A stretch of DNA of 64,000 bases, taken from contig BQMF02000003.1 in the NCBI GenBank assembly GCA_027922465.2, positions 2,170,001-2,234,000 of the forward strand, in the 5' to 3' direction. The position numbers and the translations under genes were made by a program. Below the pieces are notes generated by a model. That model did no database searches, was not told where the DNA came from, and was given only the letters and a program-made list of their open reading frames with translations. Below, piece by piece: positions 32,362 through 43,000 of the stretch. Source of the stretch: Turritopsis dohrnii (taxonomy: Eukaryota > Cnidaria > Hydrozoa > Anthoathecata > Oceaniidae). Numbering within the stretch: the stretch's first letter is position 1; each line of letters starts with the position of its first letter.

Positions 32362-34064
32362 AAGTTATGAGCCTTGAAAGATTAGGTTGATGACGTCACC
32401 AATTTCGCAATTTAATCTTTGAGACGCTGTATCTCTAACATTTTTCATCCATTCTTCAAGCTTTTGTACTCTAAACAGATCAGAATTAAATTCCAGACTC
32501 TATCACAAAATAAAGAGACAAAATGACGTCATCACTCACGTGACGATATCACTTTTTTGACTTATTTTGGAAGTTACTGTACCCTAAATAGATGAGAATC
32601 AAACTTCTGAATTTTTGGATATCTGTTTGAAAAGGGATATGAATTAGAAGAAGCTTTTCGTTATCCTGTAACCACCTATCCTTTTTAAGTATTGCAACAC
32701 TGGAAGGAAAGCTAGGTAATAAAAGTAGTTTTCGAAATTATCTGATTGACAAGGCGGAAGCAATCACTAATTCCCCTCCTCAATTTGCAAGATGGATTTA
32801 CGATGGAATGGATGTACATCGAAGCCTTAAGCCTAAAGACACTTACCGAGATTATATATGAAGACGTACCAGAAAGCAATACAATCAAGTCAACAACTTC
32901 ATCCAGCAACTGTTGAAGTTTGTAATGACGTTTACTTAGCTGCGAGTATCAAAAACCAAACAAGGGAGGCGCGAGGAGGTAAAAGCCCAAGGATTTATCT
33001 TAATAGCCTCGATCAGAAGATGTTGAATGGAAAAGACTGGAAAAACTTCTTTAACAACATTGAAAACAAGAAAGATCTTTTGAAGCTAACAGTAATGTTC
33101 TTCCAAGAAGACGCTTACATGAGAAATCTTGAGAACGACTTTTGCATAAACAATGAGAGAGGAGATAGAGTTAAGATTGCATTAAATGGAACTTGTGAGT
33201 ACTTTAGTTGCAACCATGAGGAAGCCGATACTAGGATGACATTGCACGCAGTTCGTGAGGATACTCCAGTTGTTGTGATTTCCAAAGATACAGATGTCTT
33301 CATTCTTTTGGTGTATGCACTTGCTTCAGTCAGGCCGAAAAAGAAATGGTAAGTGAAGATCGATTCCGACAAGTTTTTCGATACTGAGAAAATTGTTGAC
33401 TGTTTTGGAGATAAAATTTGCAAACATCTCCCTCATTTTCATGCAGTGACAGGTTGTATACAACCTCGTCTATATATTAATAGCCGATTCTCCGTTTGTT
33501 TGTTTGTTTGTTTGTTTGTTTCTCCGTCTGTCACGCAAAATGGTAGATGTGAACTGCGAAAGAAATCGGGGAGTCAGCAATGTAAGATCACACATAAATT
33601 ATTTCTTTTCTTGTGCGCGACGTCAGTGTGAAACCATTGTATTGAGACCCTAATCGAATGCGACGTTTAGGGAAAATTATCTCGGTAACCAATAGGGATA
33701 ACTGACGTTTTTTGGGGTCCCCGATACAGGCGATGTGGTTACAAAAAATTTGGGTCTAATTTGTTTGGAGGACGGGTCTGTGACGTCATCAAAACTTTTG
33801 ATCGACGATATCTCCGTAACGGTTGGTCTTAGCAAAACGATCCCATAAATTTTTTTGATCAGTTTTTCGAGCTCTACAACATGGGCACACTTATTATTGC
33901 CAATTCCTTAATTTTATTTTTCGTGAACTGAACGCAGGCTGAACATGGGCGGCGAGCGACGCCGCCTTGAAGAATGGATAAGAAATGTTAGAGATACAGC
34001 GTCTCAAAGATTAAATTGCGAAATTGGTGACGTCATCAACCTAATCTTTCAAGGCTCATAACTT
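32362..34064. mobile_element. Possible mobile element with about 100-bp inverted arms
   Basis: The arm at 32362-32460 and the arm at 33966-34064 are near-perfect reverse complements (each includes GATGACGTCACCAATTTCG or its complement, with one A/G difference). Between them lies a broken PIN-like gene and non-coding DNA with a TTTG microsatellite at about 33496-33520. The arms may bound a mobile element, or be two opposed copies of a common repeat. Confidence 0.5.
32715..33471 (+). pseudogene. PIN/XPG-nuclease-like repeat gene, broken
   Basis: Continuous similarity can be followed through ARWIYDGMDVHRSLKPKDTY, then (new frame) TREARGGKSPRIYLNSLDQK and WKNFFNNIENKKDLLKLT, then FSCNHEEADTRMTLHA with TPVVVISKDTDVFILLVYAL, and after an in-frame stop KICKHLPHFHAVTGC. 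The 'NHEEADTR', 'DTDV' and 'HAxTGCD' blocks belong to a widely repeated uncharacterised protein family in cnidarian genomes with a PIN-like fold; acidic residues suggest a metal-dependent nuclease. Frameshift near 32860, stop at 33350, and loss of the C-terminus after VTGC make it a pseudogene. The family identification is from memory of the motifs. Confidence 0.6.
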
Positions 34065-34670
34065 GCGACCTGTTAATTTTTAGACCCATATTTTTATTAT
34101 TTTTTGCTTCTTTTGTTAATATCTATCGATTGAGACCAAGAGATCGAAAATCTGAGCATTTTCCTTTTCGTCTGACCTAAAAATGCTGACATCATCATTT
34201 CTGGAAAACGAGACTGTTAGAAAAAGGGCCCAATTCAAAATTTCAAATAGTTTGGACCACAGACCAATCTCCATCAATAAAACTCATTAATTCTTGAAGG
34301 ATAAGCATTCATAATATAATAATCTAAAGAATATTGTAATTGCTTTTAATTTCTTGGTCTTATTTTGCGCTGACCTTAAGGCCTAAGGGCCTCTTGTTGC
34401 TTCTTCACCTCTTCTTCTTTCCCCAACATGTTCACTGAGGAGTACGTAAGCTTGCGCAATATAATATCAACTATAACTTAAATCCACACACAACGATCTA
34501 ATGTTGGTTCCCATGCAGCTAGTAGTGGCCATAGCTTGGACATCCTCTCTTTAGAGCTTTTTTGACACCAGGGATGTTGACACAAGTTTTTTTCTCTCAT
34601 TTTTAAAACTGTAAATACGCTTTGTCAAATTGAATAGATAAAAGGTTTGGATGTTATATTAAATGAGTGA

Positions 34671-34832
34671 CAGTACTCTCTCTGTAATTCGAACATCGAA
34701 GGGACCAATCACATGGTTTGATTTATGGAGAGTTCGAATTACTGGAAGTTCATTAACAACGTATACATTGTGAAGGAACATTGAAATCTGTTCGAATTAT
34801 GATGGAGGTTCGAATCGTAGAGATTCAACTAT
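34671..34832. mobile_element. Degenerate Tigger-type MITE
   Basis: The left end (CAGTACTCTCTCTGTAATTCGAAC) and the complement of the right end (AGTTGAATCTCTACGATTCGAAC) match in the same way as the MITE at 6262-6439, and the body contains AGTTCGAATTACTGGA and AAGGGACC phrases. Diverged, no coding content. Confidence 0.55.
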
Positions 34833-34860
34833 TATATCAGACAGCTGGCTGCCATGAGAG

Positions 34861-34893
34861 CAACCTCGTTCCCAGGGCTTGGGAACGAGGTTG
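34861..34893. repeat. Short fold-back, CAACCTCGTTCCCA arms
   Basis: Perfect 14-bp arms around GGGCT. The arm sequence is shared with the fold-back family at 1572-1633 and 35147-35203, and a half copy lies at 35498-35513. Confidence 0.7.
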
Positions 34894-35146
34894 CCATAAG
34901 AGATTAGTGGCATCGTCACTTTAGTTTAAGTCTCAACTTTTTATCTGATAAATAGGAAGTATCTAGCGGTATCGTATAAAGAGAAGGACTTCAATCAAAA
35001 CTTTTACAATTCTACTTTAAAATCCTTTCATTCGGCATTTTTATACATCTGCTCTTGAAAAGGCTTCAGATTTTCTTTCTGTCCCCTGTTCGCACCAGGT
35101 ACAACATATATCCGTATAGATAGCCGACAAAATAAATCAATAAAGC

Positions 35147-35203
35147 CAACCTCGAATACAGGGTCTCTTGCCTTTTCGATATACGGATATACGCTATAGG
35201 TTG
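35147..35203. repeat. Small fold-back element, copy 2
   Basis: Carries the CAACCTCGAA arm and the same TCTCTTGCCTTTTCGATAT core as 1572-1633, about 33.5 kb away; the right arm is shortened to AGGTTG. Confidence 0.65.
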
Positions 35204-37030
35204 TCAATAAAGCAACATTCCCGCGTCTATCATGTATCCCACTTCTAGTGATGTTTTTGTTTTCATTCGTCTTTTTGGTAGTACGGTTAATGCTCGACTT
35301 AGCACCGATCTCGAATAAGAGTCCATATTTTATTTGAATTTTCTTTTACATGCGACCTCCTCGAATAAGCATCCCTAGAGTGTGGTCATTTGAATATTAA
35401 ACGAGTTAATCGGAGTGCTTATCATTTCAGTAGAGTATTTATTCTAAAACAGCTTTCTTACGACGGCGTTGATATACGATCAAAAAGGCATGAAGCCCTG
35501 GGAACGAGGTTGCTGAAAGTCGTTTACACTCTCAAATTTCAATTCTAGATGTTTATTCATTTCTTCCTTTTCATATGCAGTTCATTATTAAGAACAAAAT
35601 GCTTTTGTTTGTAACAAAAAGCCAAAATCTTTTTAATGAGCCTCTCTCTCGGATAAGGGTCCCTTTTTGGTCACTAAAAGATATAAAAAATTAAATAAGC
35701 ACCCTTGTCGCTTATTTGGGCATTTGTCATTTTCGAGTGATCCAAGAAGACACACTGTTATTCGTGTTAAACCCATTTTTTGGATTTTTAATTAATCAAT
35801 CAATGTTTGGCTTTGTAAGGATTTTTTTATAAACAACCCAAGTTGTTTATCTAATAAGATACTTTCTTTAAGTCAATACTATGCTAGAAATTGGAAAATC
35901 GGACGTAATGAGTTTTTTGCTAGACAGAAAAATAACAAGGTTTTGACCGCAACTAGTTACCCTACTTGTCGGTCTAACTTATAGATCCCAGTTTAAAAAC
36001 CTTTAGCGTGATATGTCTTGCTTAACAGTTTTTAGTTTGCGGAGCAGTGCTGATATTACAGCGATATTCCAGGCTGGTTTTTTTTTGTTTGTTTTTTTGC
36101 AAAAGATTATTTTAAAATATCGATAGTCACCATTCTTATTAAAATGTAGAAAGGCTTTTACGATTTGAAATTCTCTTCAAATTATTTACCAACACCTTCC
36201 TAAAGACCACTGCTGTTTGGAATATCAATAAAACTTTAAAGGCTTGGAGACGAAGTGTATTACTGAAGTTTTTGATGAAAATTATGCTGAAAATGAGAAT
36301 GAATTAAATTATCATGTGCAATTAATTTTTATACAAATTGTTTGAACTTATTGAATTCTTTCAATGCAATTTTCGACAAAATCTCTTCCATTCACTTTTC
36401 GTTTTTGCCGTTCGTTTATACTCATGTTTTGACCATCAAAATTTTGGATGAAGACGAATTTAATATTACCAAATATTTTATTTTTTTTCAGAGAAATGCA
36501 ATTATAAAAGATCGGTAACTATTGTAAAATATAAAAATCAGTTCTTCCATAAAAAAAACTCACAATCGGGATAATTAGTTTTCTCCTGCTATGCTTGCGA
36601 CTCGCCGCTGGTTAAGCAATCAATCTTTACCCAAACGGAGTTATGATCTTTTTAAAAAGCCGTGCTGTGCACGTGAGCAGGACTCGCAAATACACGGTCA
36701 AAAATTGCGAGTGATATGCTCAATGATCAAACTATGAATTGCAAGAAGCTGTATCTGACAGGTGGAATGCTTGCAGGTGCAACTGCGACCAACTGCTGGA
36801 AGCAAATCATCCAATTTAAGAACATTTATCATTATTTACCGAAAGTAACGGGTCTGTACGGAAAGGTAGAGTGTCTTTTCTCTTTGTTTTCTTTGATCTT
36901 TCTTCCTCAATTTCTTTGAATTTCTTACAATTTCAGTGAATTTAAAATGAGGCTCATTTTGACACTCATTTATGTCTTGGTTCGATTTGTTCCTATAACG
37001 CTTCCACATCACAAATCCTTCATTTTAATT
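35204..37030. other. Intergenic / upstream region of the micro-exon gene
   Basis: Mostly AT-rich. A TTCGAATAAG-type pair of phrases (35310-35360, 35645-35720) suggests another degenerate inverted-repeat element. A 5' leader exon of the downstream gene may lie near 36700-36870, where GGAAAG is followed by a GTAGAG donor, but this is only a possibility. The 67-codon frame at 36716 shows no domain. Confidence 0.35.
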
Positions 37031-37041
37031 TCAGGTTCAAA

Positions 37042-40000
37042 ATGATATTTGCACCAGTTGCTTTGTTTTGTGTTGTAGTCGTCTCAGTTAATGCACGTAA
37101 GTTTGTTTTTGGTTTTTAAATATGATTTAAATTTCTTTGAAATTGAATTTCATCATTTCATGTACAGTTAAATACTGACTATCTGTTATATTCTTCCAAC
37201 ACACCGAGCAACTGAAAATGCCTATGATTTCCATATGAGTTAAAGTTTAAGGCATTGAAATTTCATTGAAATGGTGAACATTTAGAGTGTAATGAAGTAA
37301 CTAGATTTTCTAAAAAAAAATTGAAAGTCATTCCTTGAATATGCAGGATAAGGATTAAGGCTGATTAAAGTTGATTGCTCTATGTGGAAAAACTAATTAA
37401 CAAGTATGGGATATATTTGAAGTTGTGTTCTTCTTTCAGGACCATATGGTTGGGGAGGCGTTGGGCCACACTACGGCTATGGCGGTGGACACCATCACGG
37501 AGCCTTAGGTTACGGTGGAGCTCACCATGCTGGCCAGGGATACGGCGGTCGATTCGGTGGTGGTCATCATTATGGTGGTTACGGTGCTGGTGGACATCAT
37601 GCTGGTGGACATGGTGGAGCTTACGGAGGTATCAATTCTTTTTAAAATCCGTAATAAAAACTATAAAATATGTGTGTTTTTTCATAAGAGAATTTTTCTG
37701 TTATCATTTTTTCATATCAAATTTTAACTTTGGACAGGACATCACGAAGATCACGGTGAGGATATCAAGGTAGAAACACACGGTGTCCACCACATCGGTT
37801 CTCACGGTGGAGTACACAGAGAAAGCGGTGGATTCGGTGGTGGCCATCATGGTGCCTATGGAGCAGCTGGTCATCATGGCGAAGGAGGTTTCGGTGGAGG
37901 TTATGGCGGTCATGAAGGTATTGGTAGCATCCATGGAGGAGGACACCATGGTGGTCACGGTTGGGAAGGCGGTTACGCTCATACACCTTGCCATAATCCA
38001 TGCGGTGGTGGTTATGGTGGATATGGCGGCGGATACGGAGCTGGAGTTGGAGTTGCGGGAGTTGGTGGAGTTGGATGTGGATGTGGTGGTGTTGGTCGTC
38101 TCGACGGCGTTCACGTTTACAAGAAACATTCATTAAAGGTCAAGAAAACGAAGAAGACGACCAAGAATGTTAAAGAGGTTTCTGCACAAGATGATGACGA
38201 AGATGATGAGGAACCAATCAAGAATGACAAACAAAAGGAGGAAAAAGTTGAAGCAGAAGGTAAAAAAGCCAAGGACGATGAGAAAGATGACGATGAAGAT
38301 GAAGATGGAAAGGCTGTTCAAAATAGCTCAAAAGCTAAATCTGATGAGAAAGACACACAGGATGATGATGACACTGATTCAGGTAAGATTAAAATAAAGT
38401 ATTTGTATGAACAATATGTAGATTAATAAAAACGTTTCAGCAAACTAAATCAAAATCTATAATCTTTGACTCTTAAGACAAAAGCGCCAAAAAATCAACA
38501 ATGGAAAAAACCAACGCAGCTGCTCCTCAAGAACAAGCCAAAGCGCATGATGATGATGATGAGGATAAGAAGAAGGTTCAAAACAAAGCCAAAGCCCATG
38601 ATGATGATGAGGAGGACAAAAAGAAGGTTCAAAACAATGCCAAAGCACAAGATGATGATGAGGATAAGAAGAAGGTTCAGGCTAACGCCAAAGCACAAGA
38701 TGATGATGAGGACAAGAAGAAGGTTCAGGCTAACGCCAAAGCACAAGATGATGAAGACGATAAGAAGAAGGTTCAGGCTAACGCCAAAGCACAAGATGAT
38801 GATGAGGACAAGAAGAAGGTTCAAGCTAACGCCAAAGCGCAAGATGATGAAGACGATAAGAAAAAAGTCAAAACAAACGCTAAAGCTAAAGCTGATGATG
38901 ATGACGAAGATGACAAGAAAAAAGTCAAAGCTAACTCCAATGTAGACCAATCCCAAGGCTCTCCTCAAGACCAAAGCCAAAGTAATAAAATAGATTTTGA
39001 TTTTAAGTGATTAACACCCATCAAAATATTACAGTTACATAAGCCTGTGGATTTTGATTGTATCCTTACAGAATGCAATAGCATGTACTCTTCCTTTTTC
39101 TTTTAGATGCACCAGCTTCAATGGGCGAACCTAAACCTGTATCGGACGCCAAGAAATACCTTTCAAGTAATAAGCAGTAAACATTAAAAACATGAGTTGT
39201 TTGGTTATGTCATAGGTTACATCACAGTTTATATGTATAAAATATATGAATATTTTTTTCATGTATATTAAATACAATTGGAATAATTCTATTTTTCATA
39301 AACATTTTTGATTTTTTTGTTTTTCCCATAAACGTTGGAACCACCCTAAGCGGTCGGGAAAGACGTTCATGTTTAGCTGCCAATATCAACAAATCAGGAC
39401 CATAAATGGTTTTGGAAAAAAATATTATAGGGTTGAACTAAACAGCAGGTGAGCGACTAAAGTTTGACGAGATTAATCATTTGATTAATAACAGTTCCAC
39501 ACATAGACATACGAACAGAACACACGCACCACACCGACAGCAAACATGCCTTTCAAGACAGCTTATGGTGGTTTCAAAATAGCGTCAATATCTAATTTTT
39601 TTTGTTATTATTTTGTTTTAGCTGCCAATGCCGCCATTGATGGTATGTTTACGTAAACATTTCATGGAAGATTTTTCCCCCTGTTTGTGAATGTTTTCTT
39701 TGTTGTCATGGTGAAGTGTGGATAAGTAACTTTTATGAACTTTTGTTTTAGTTGCTGCTGAAGCAGTTGGTTAGTTGCTTCTTTCTACACCTTTAAATCA
39801 TACCGATTTTTATTTTTTTTGGTTTATTTAACATATAAAGGACATACCATTTCACATCTAACTCACTATGTTTGTTTATGTGTTTAGTTGACGCAGAAAC
39901 TTTAGAAAGTGGTAAATCAAAAAGCAATGCAAAAGGTGGTACTGCAGAGGCAGAAACACCAGGAGTAAAATATCTAAAAGGTAAAATTAAATTTTAAATT

Positions 40001-43000
40001 TTCTTAAGCTGAAATTTTCAACTCTCAATTAAGGTGGTCCATAGGTTACTGAACGACTTTTTTATAGCGGACGTTAAGAACTGTTTTAATTATTTCAAAA
40101 TGGTCCTATATATATACAAAGTCCAAAAAAAATATTTTTTTCAAAAAAACCCCTAAATTTCATGCTGAGTCAGCAAAACTCAGCAAAAACTTTAAAAATT
40201 TCAAACAACCATATCTCAGTGTGTTTTAGTTTGTTTTACTGCAAACTTTGGGAAAGGATAGTCACTCAGGAGTTCTTTCCATTGAACCAAAACTAGATTT
40301 CCAAAATTTTGCAATCCATAATGGCAGCGGTTAATCCAATTTCATGATTTTTTTGCCCAATTACAATTATTTGAAGATGGGTAAAACTTGAACAAAAATT
40401 GGTACATGCTTGAAAGTGGTTCAATGGACACAGAAGGGTCTTATTAACTCACTGTCAAAATTTCAGGGCAATAGCGTTCGCAGAACCTGAGTTATTAGCG
40501 TTCAAAATCTGCAAAATATCAAAAATAACTGTTTTGCGTAAAACAACTTTAAAGATTATATATTCAAAAATTTCCAGAAACATATGAGTCTCCACCTTCC
40601 TTCTCTCTAGATTTGTCAATATATCCTTTTCTAACTGCTCTGTTTCCCTTCCTTGATGTCTTTCCATCATCACTTGTTTTCAATTCAGCCTTTTTGATAC
40701 GCGTACCATCAATCTCTACCACTAATTTACTTGTGTAATACCCAAAAGGTATCTGCAAAATGTCAAATATGTTTTTCATACCAACAAATCCTTCATTAAA
40801 AGTCAATATTGAGGATGAAACTGCTACTTCTAACACACTTCTATTAACAAAAATGTTTTTAGGGCATTTTTGGATTTCTGCGTAAGCAAGAAATACTTTA
40901 CGATCGTCCGTGTTTTTCTGTTTTTTCATCTTACTGTCCAAACCTACGCATTTTTGTTTCTTAAATTTCATTGGTTCATAAAAATGCCGTCTTAATTGTC
41001 ATTGGTGCATAATGCCCGATTTCTACGAAAGGGTGCTAATTTAGCCACCTCCACTTAAATAGCGATAGTTTATTGGCTGATTTTCGCCATGCCATGTGAT
41101 CGTCCACAAAACGTTTTAAAAATGGCAGCGAAAGAACGTGTGTAGTTAGCTAAAAGTTTCTTTGATGGAAATATGGCTTTAAAAGAAGTTAATACAGCTT
41201 ATAATTTTATATAAAGAATTGCATTACTGTTGGGAACTTATCATGTTCACAAAATTAAATTACAGTGTGGTTATTCTGTTTTTTGAAAGAAGTTTTCTTG
41301 AAGTTTAAAATATGAAAACAGTGCCAATACATGGTGTGTGGAAGAAAAGGTATTTCTTGTTTTATTTTTGCTCCAAGCCTTTTTAAATATGAAAGACCTT
41401 CGTGTATTTTGCATGTGTATGCATGTTTGAAGTCAATTTTTAGAAGCTTTTGGATTTTTAAAGCTCAGCTTAGCTTCCTTTCAGCTCCTCCCCAACATCA
41501 CCAACATATGCACTTTATACAGCTATTTATACTATATTTAGTAGCAATTTTTGGATGTATTCTGGCTATATCAGCTTATCTCTTTTCTCCCTACGTATGT
41601 TGTATTTTTTTTAACTTTTAGATTAGATATGAGCTTTAATTTCTAAGTAATTATTATTGTGATATTTATATTTTTCATTCTGAGGAGAACAATATAGAAA
41701 CTTTATATATTAGTTTGTGCTGCCCAAAGGATATGTTGGTTACCGCCAGTATACACAATCTTTTTATAGGATTCGTTATATTTAATGTGGTTAAATTAAA
41801 GTTTCGTATTGTGTCGATGCACTTTTTTGGAGTACGTGGGTGGCAAATATCCAGTAACAATCATTCAGCTTATTCGTACAAAAAAAACAGATCTTCATAA
41901 ATGATCTCCGCGATAGCATAAAGAAAAGCCCCTTTTTTATGTTATGGTAGGCTGACTTTCTTGACGAACATTGTCAGTCGCATTAATATTTTTGTTTATT
42001 TAATGCTGATGCTTCTCGAGCTGAATGATGTGACTGTCTTAGTTTTGCAGGACTAGTGTGCTAGTGTTGCATTTTTGTGGCATTTTCAGCAGCAAAGCTT
42101 GCAGAAATCCTTCTGCCCAGTAGGGCATCTTGTTTCCATATTATTTGGTTAAAACTTTTGTTTGGATTCTGTGTCATTCCATCAAGACACCGAGATAGTA
42201 GTTCATCTGATCGTAAATCAACGAATCTCTGCTCTCATTGTGTCTTTAATTTCATCAACAGCAGATAACATAGATTTCTTGGCTGAAGAATCAAAAACAG
42301 GATGCAAGTTCAAAACTGTTGAACGATACGCATTACAGAGATGCCAACCCCCAAATTTTAAATGCGGGTGATGGGCTTAACCGAGTGGGGCCTAACTCAG
42401 GCCCCACCATGGTTGGGGTCTGAGGGAAAGTTTTTGCGAAATTAGAGGTCCAGATGCCCGGAACGAATAAAATAAAAAATCAAATGCAATTAAATAGCCT
42501 CCGTGTCCATTCAATTCAAGTCTCATCGTCTTCGAAAATTTATGGTCACGAACTGAAATACCAGCAGAGTCGTTGCAAAAAAATCTGAGACCAAAGAGCC
42601 CCGCTTTACCGGTGAACAACTCCATTCCATGTTCGTTGCTTTTTCGCGCTTGATTAATAAAATGTAGACCCCCAGGGTTTTTTTCCGCTGTCAAGAAGAA
42701 ACCCGCGCATTATTGCTTGACACGCATCCTCAGCGCTAGAAACACGACAAAGCAACTTCAAAGCCGTTTGTCTCCTTTTTGATATCCGTACGTCTGGCCG
42801 TCATAAAAACGGCTCTGGGTTCGAGGTTGACGACGAGGTCGGCATAGCCTTCGTTCTTAGCCTTTGACTTGAATGAATAGTTGGTATTTTATTCCGATGA
42901 GGCAAAAACAACACAAAAATGGATCAATAATTTTTCTTTTGATTTGGGCAAAAAGAAAATGCGGGTGAGTTCTGCGTCATTGAAGACGGCGGGTGAGTAC

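Noticed and set aside
36716..36919. 67-codon frame upstream of the micro-exon gene as a separate gene
   Set aside because: No domain or signal; at most part of a leader exon.
37375..38136. Long open frames on both strands over the Gly/His-rich exons
   Set aside because: They are other-frame readings of the GGN-rich coding repeats; only the frame that starts with the signal peptide joins correctly to the following exons.
38457..38980. Minus-strand frame of 161 codons and plus-strand frame rich in Met/Lys/Arg
   Set aside because: Both are shadows of the AKAQDDDEDKKKVQAN repeat.
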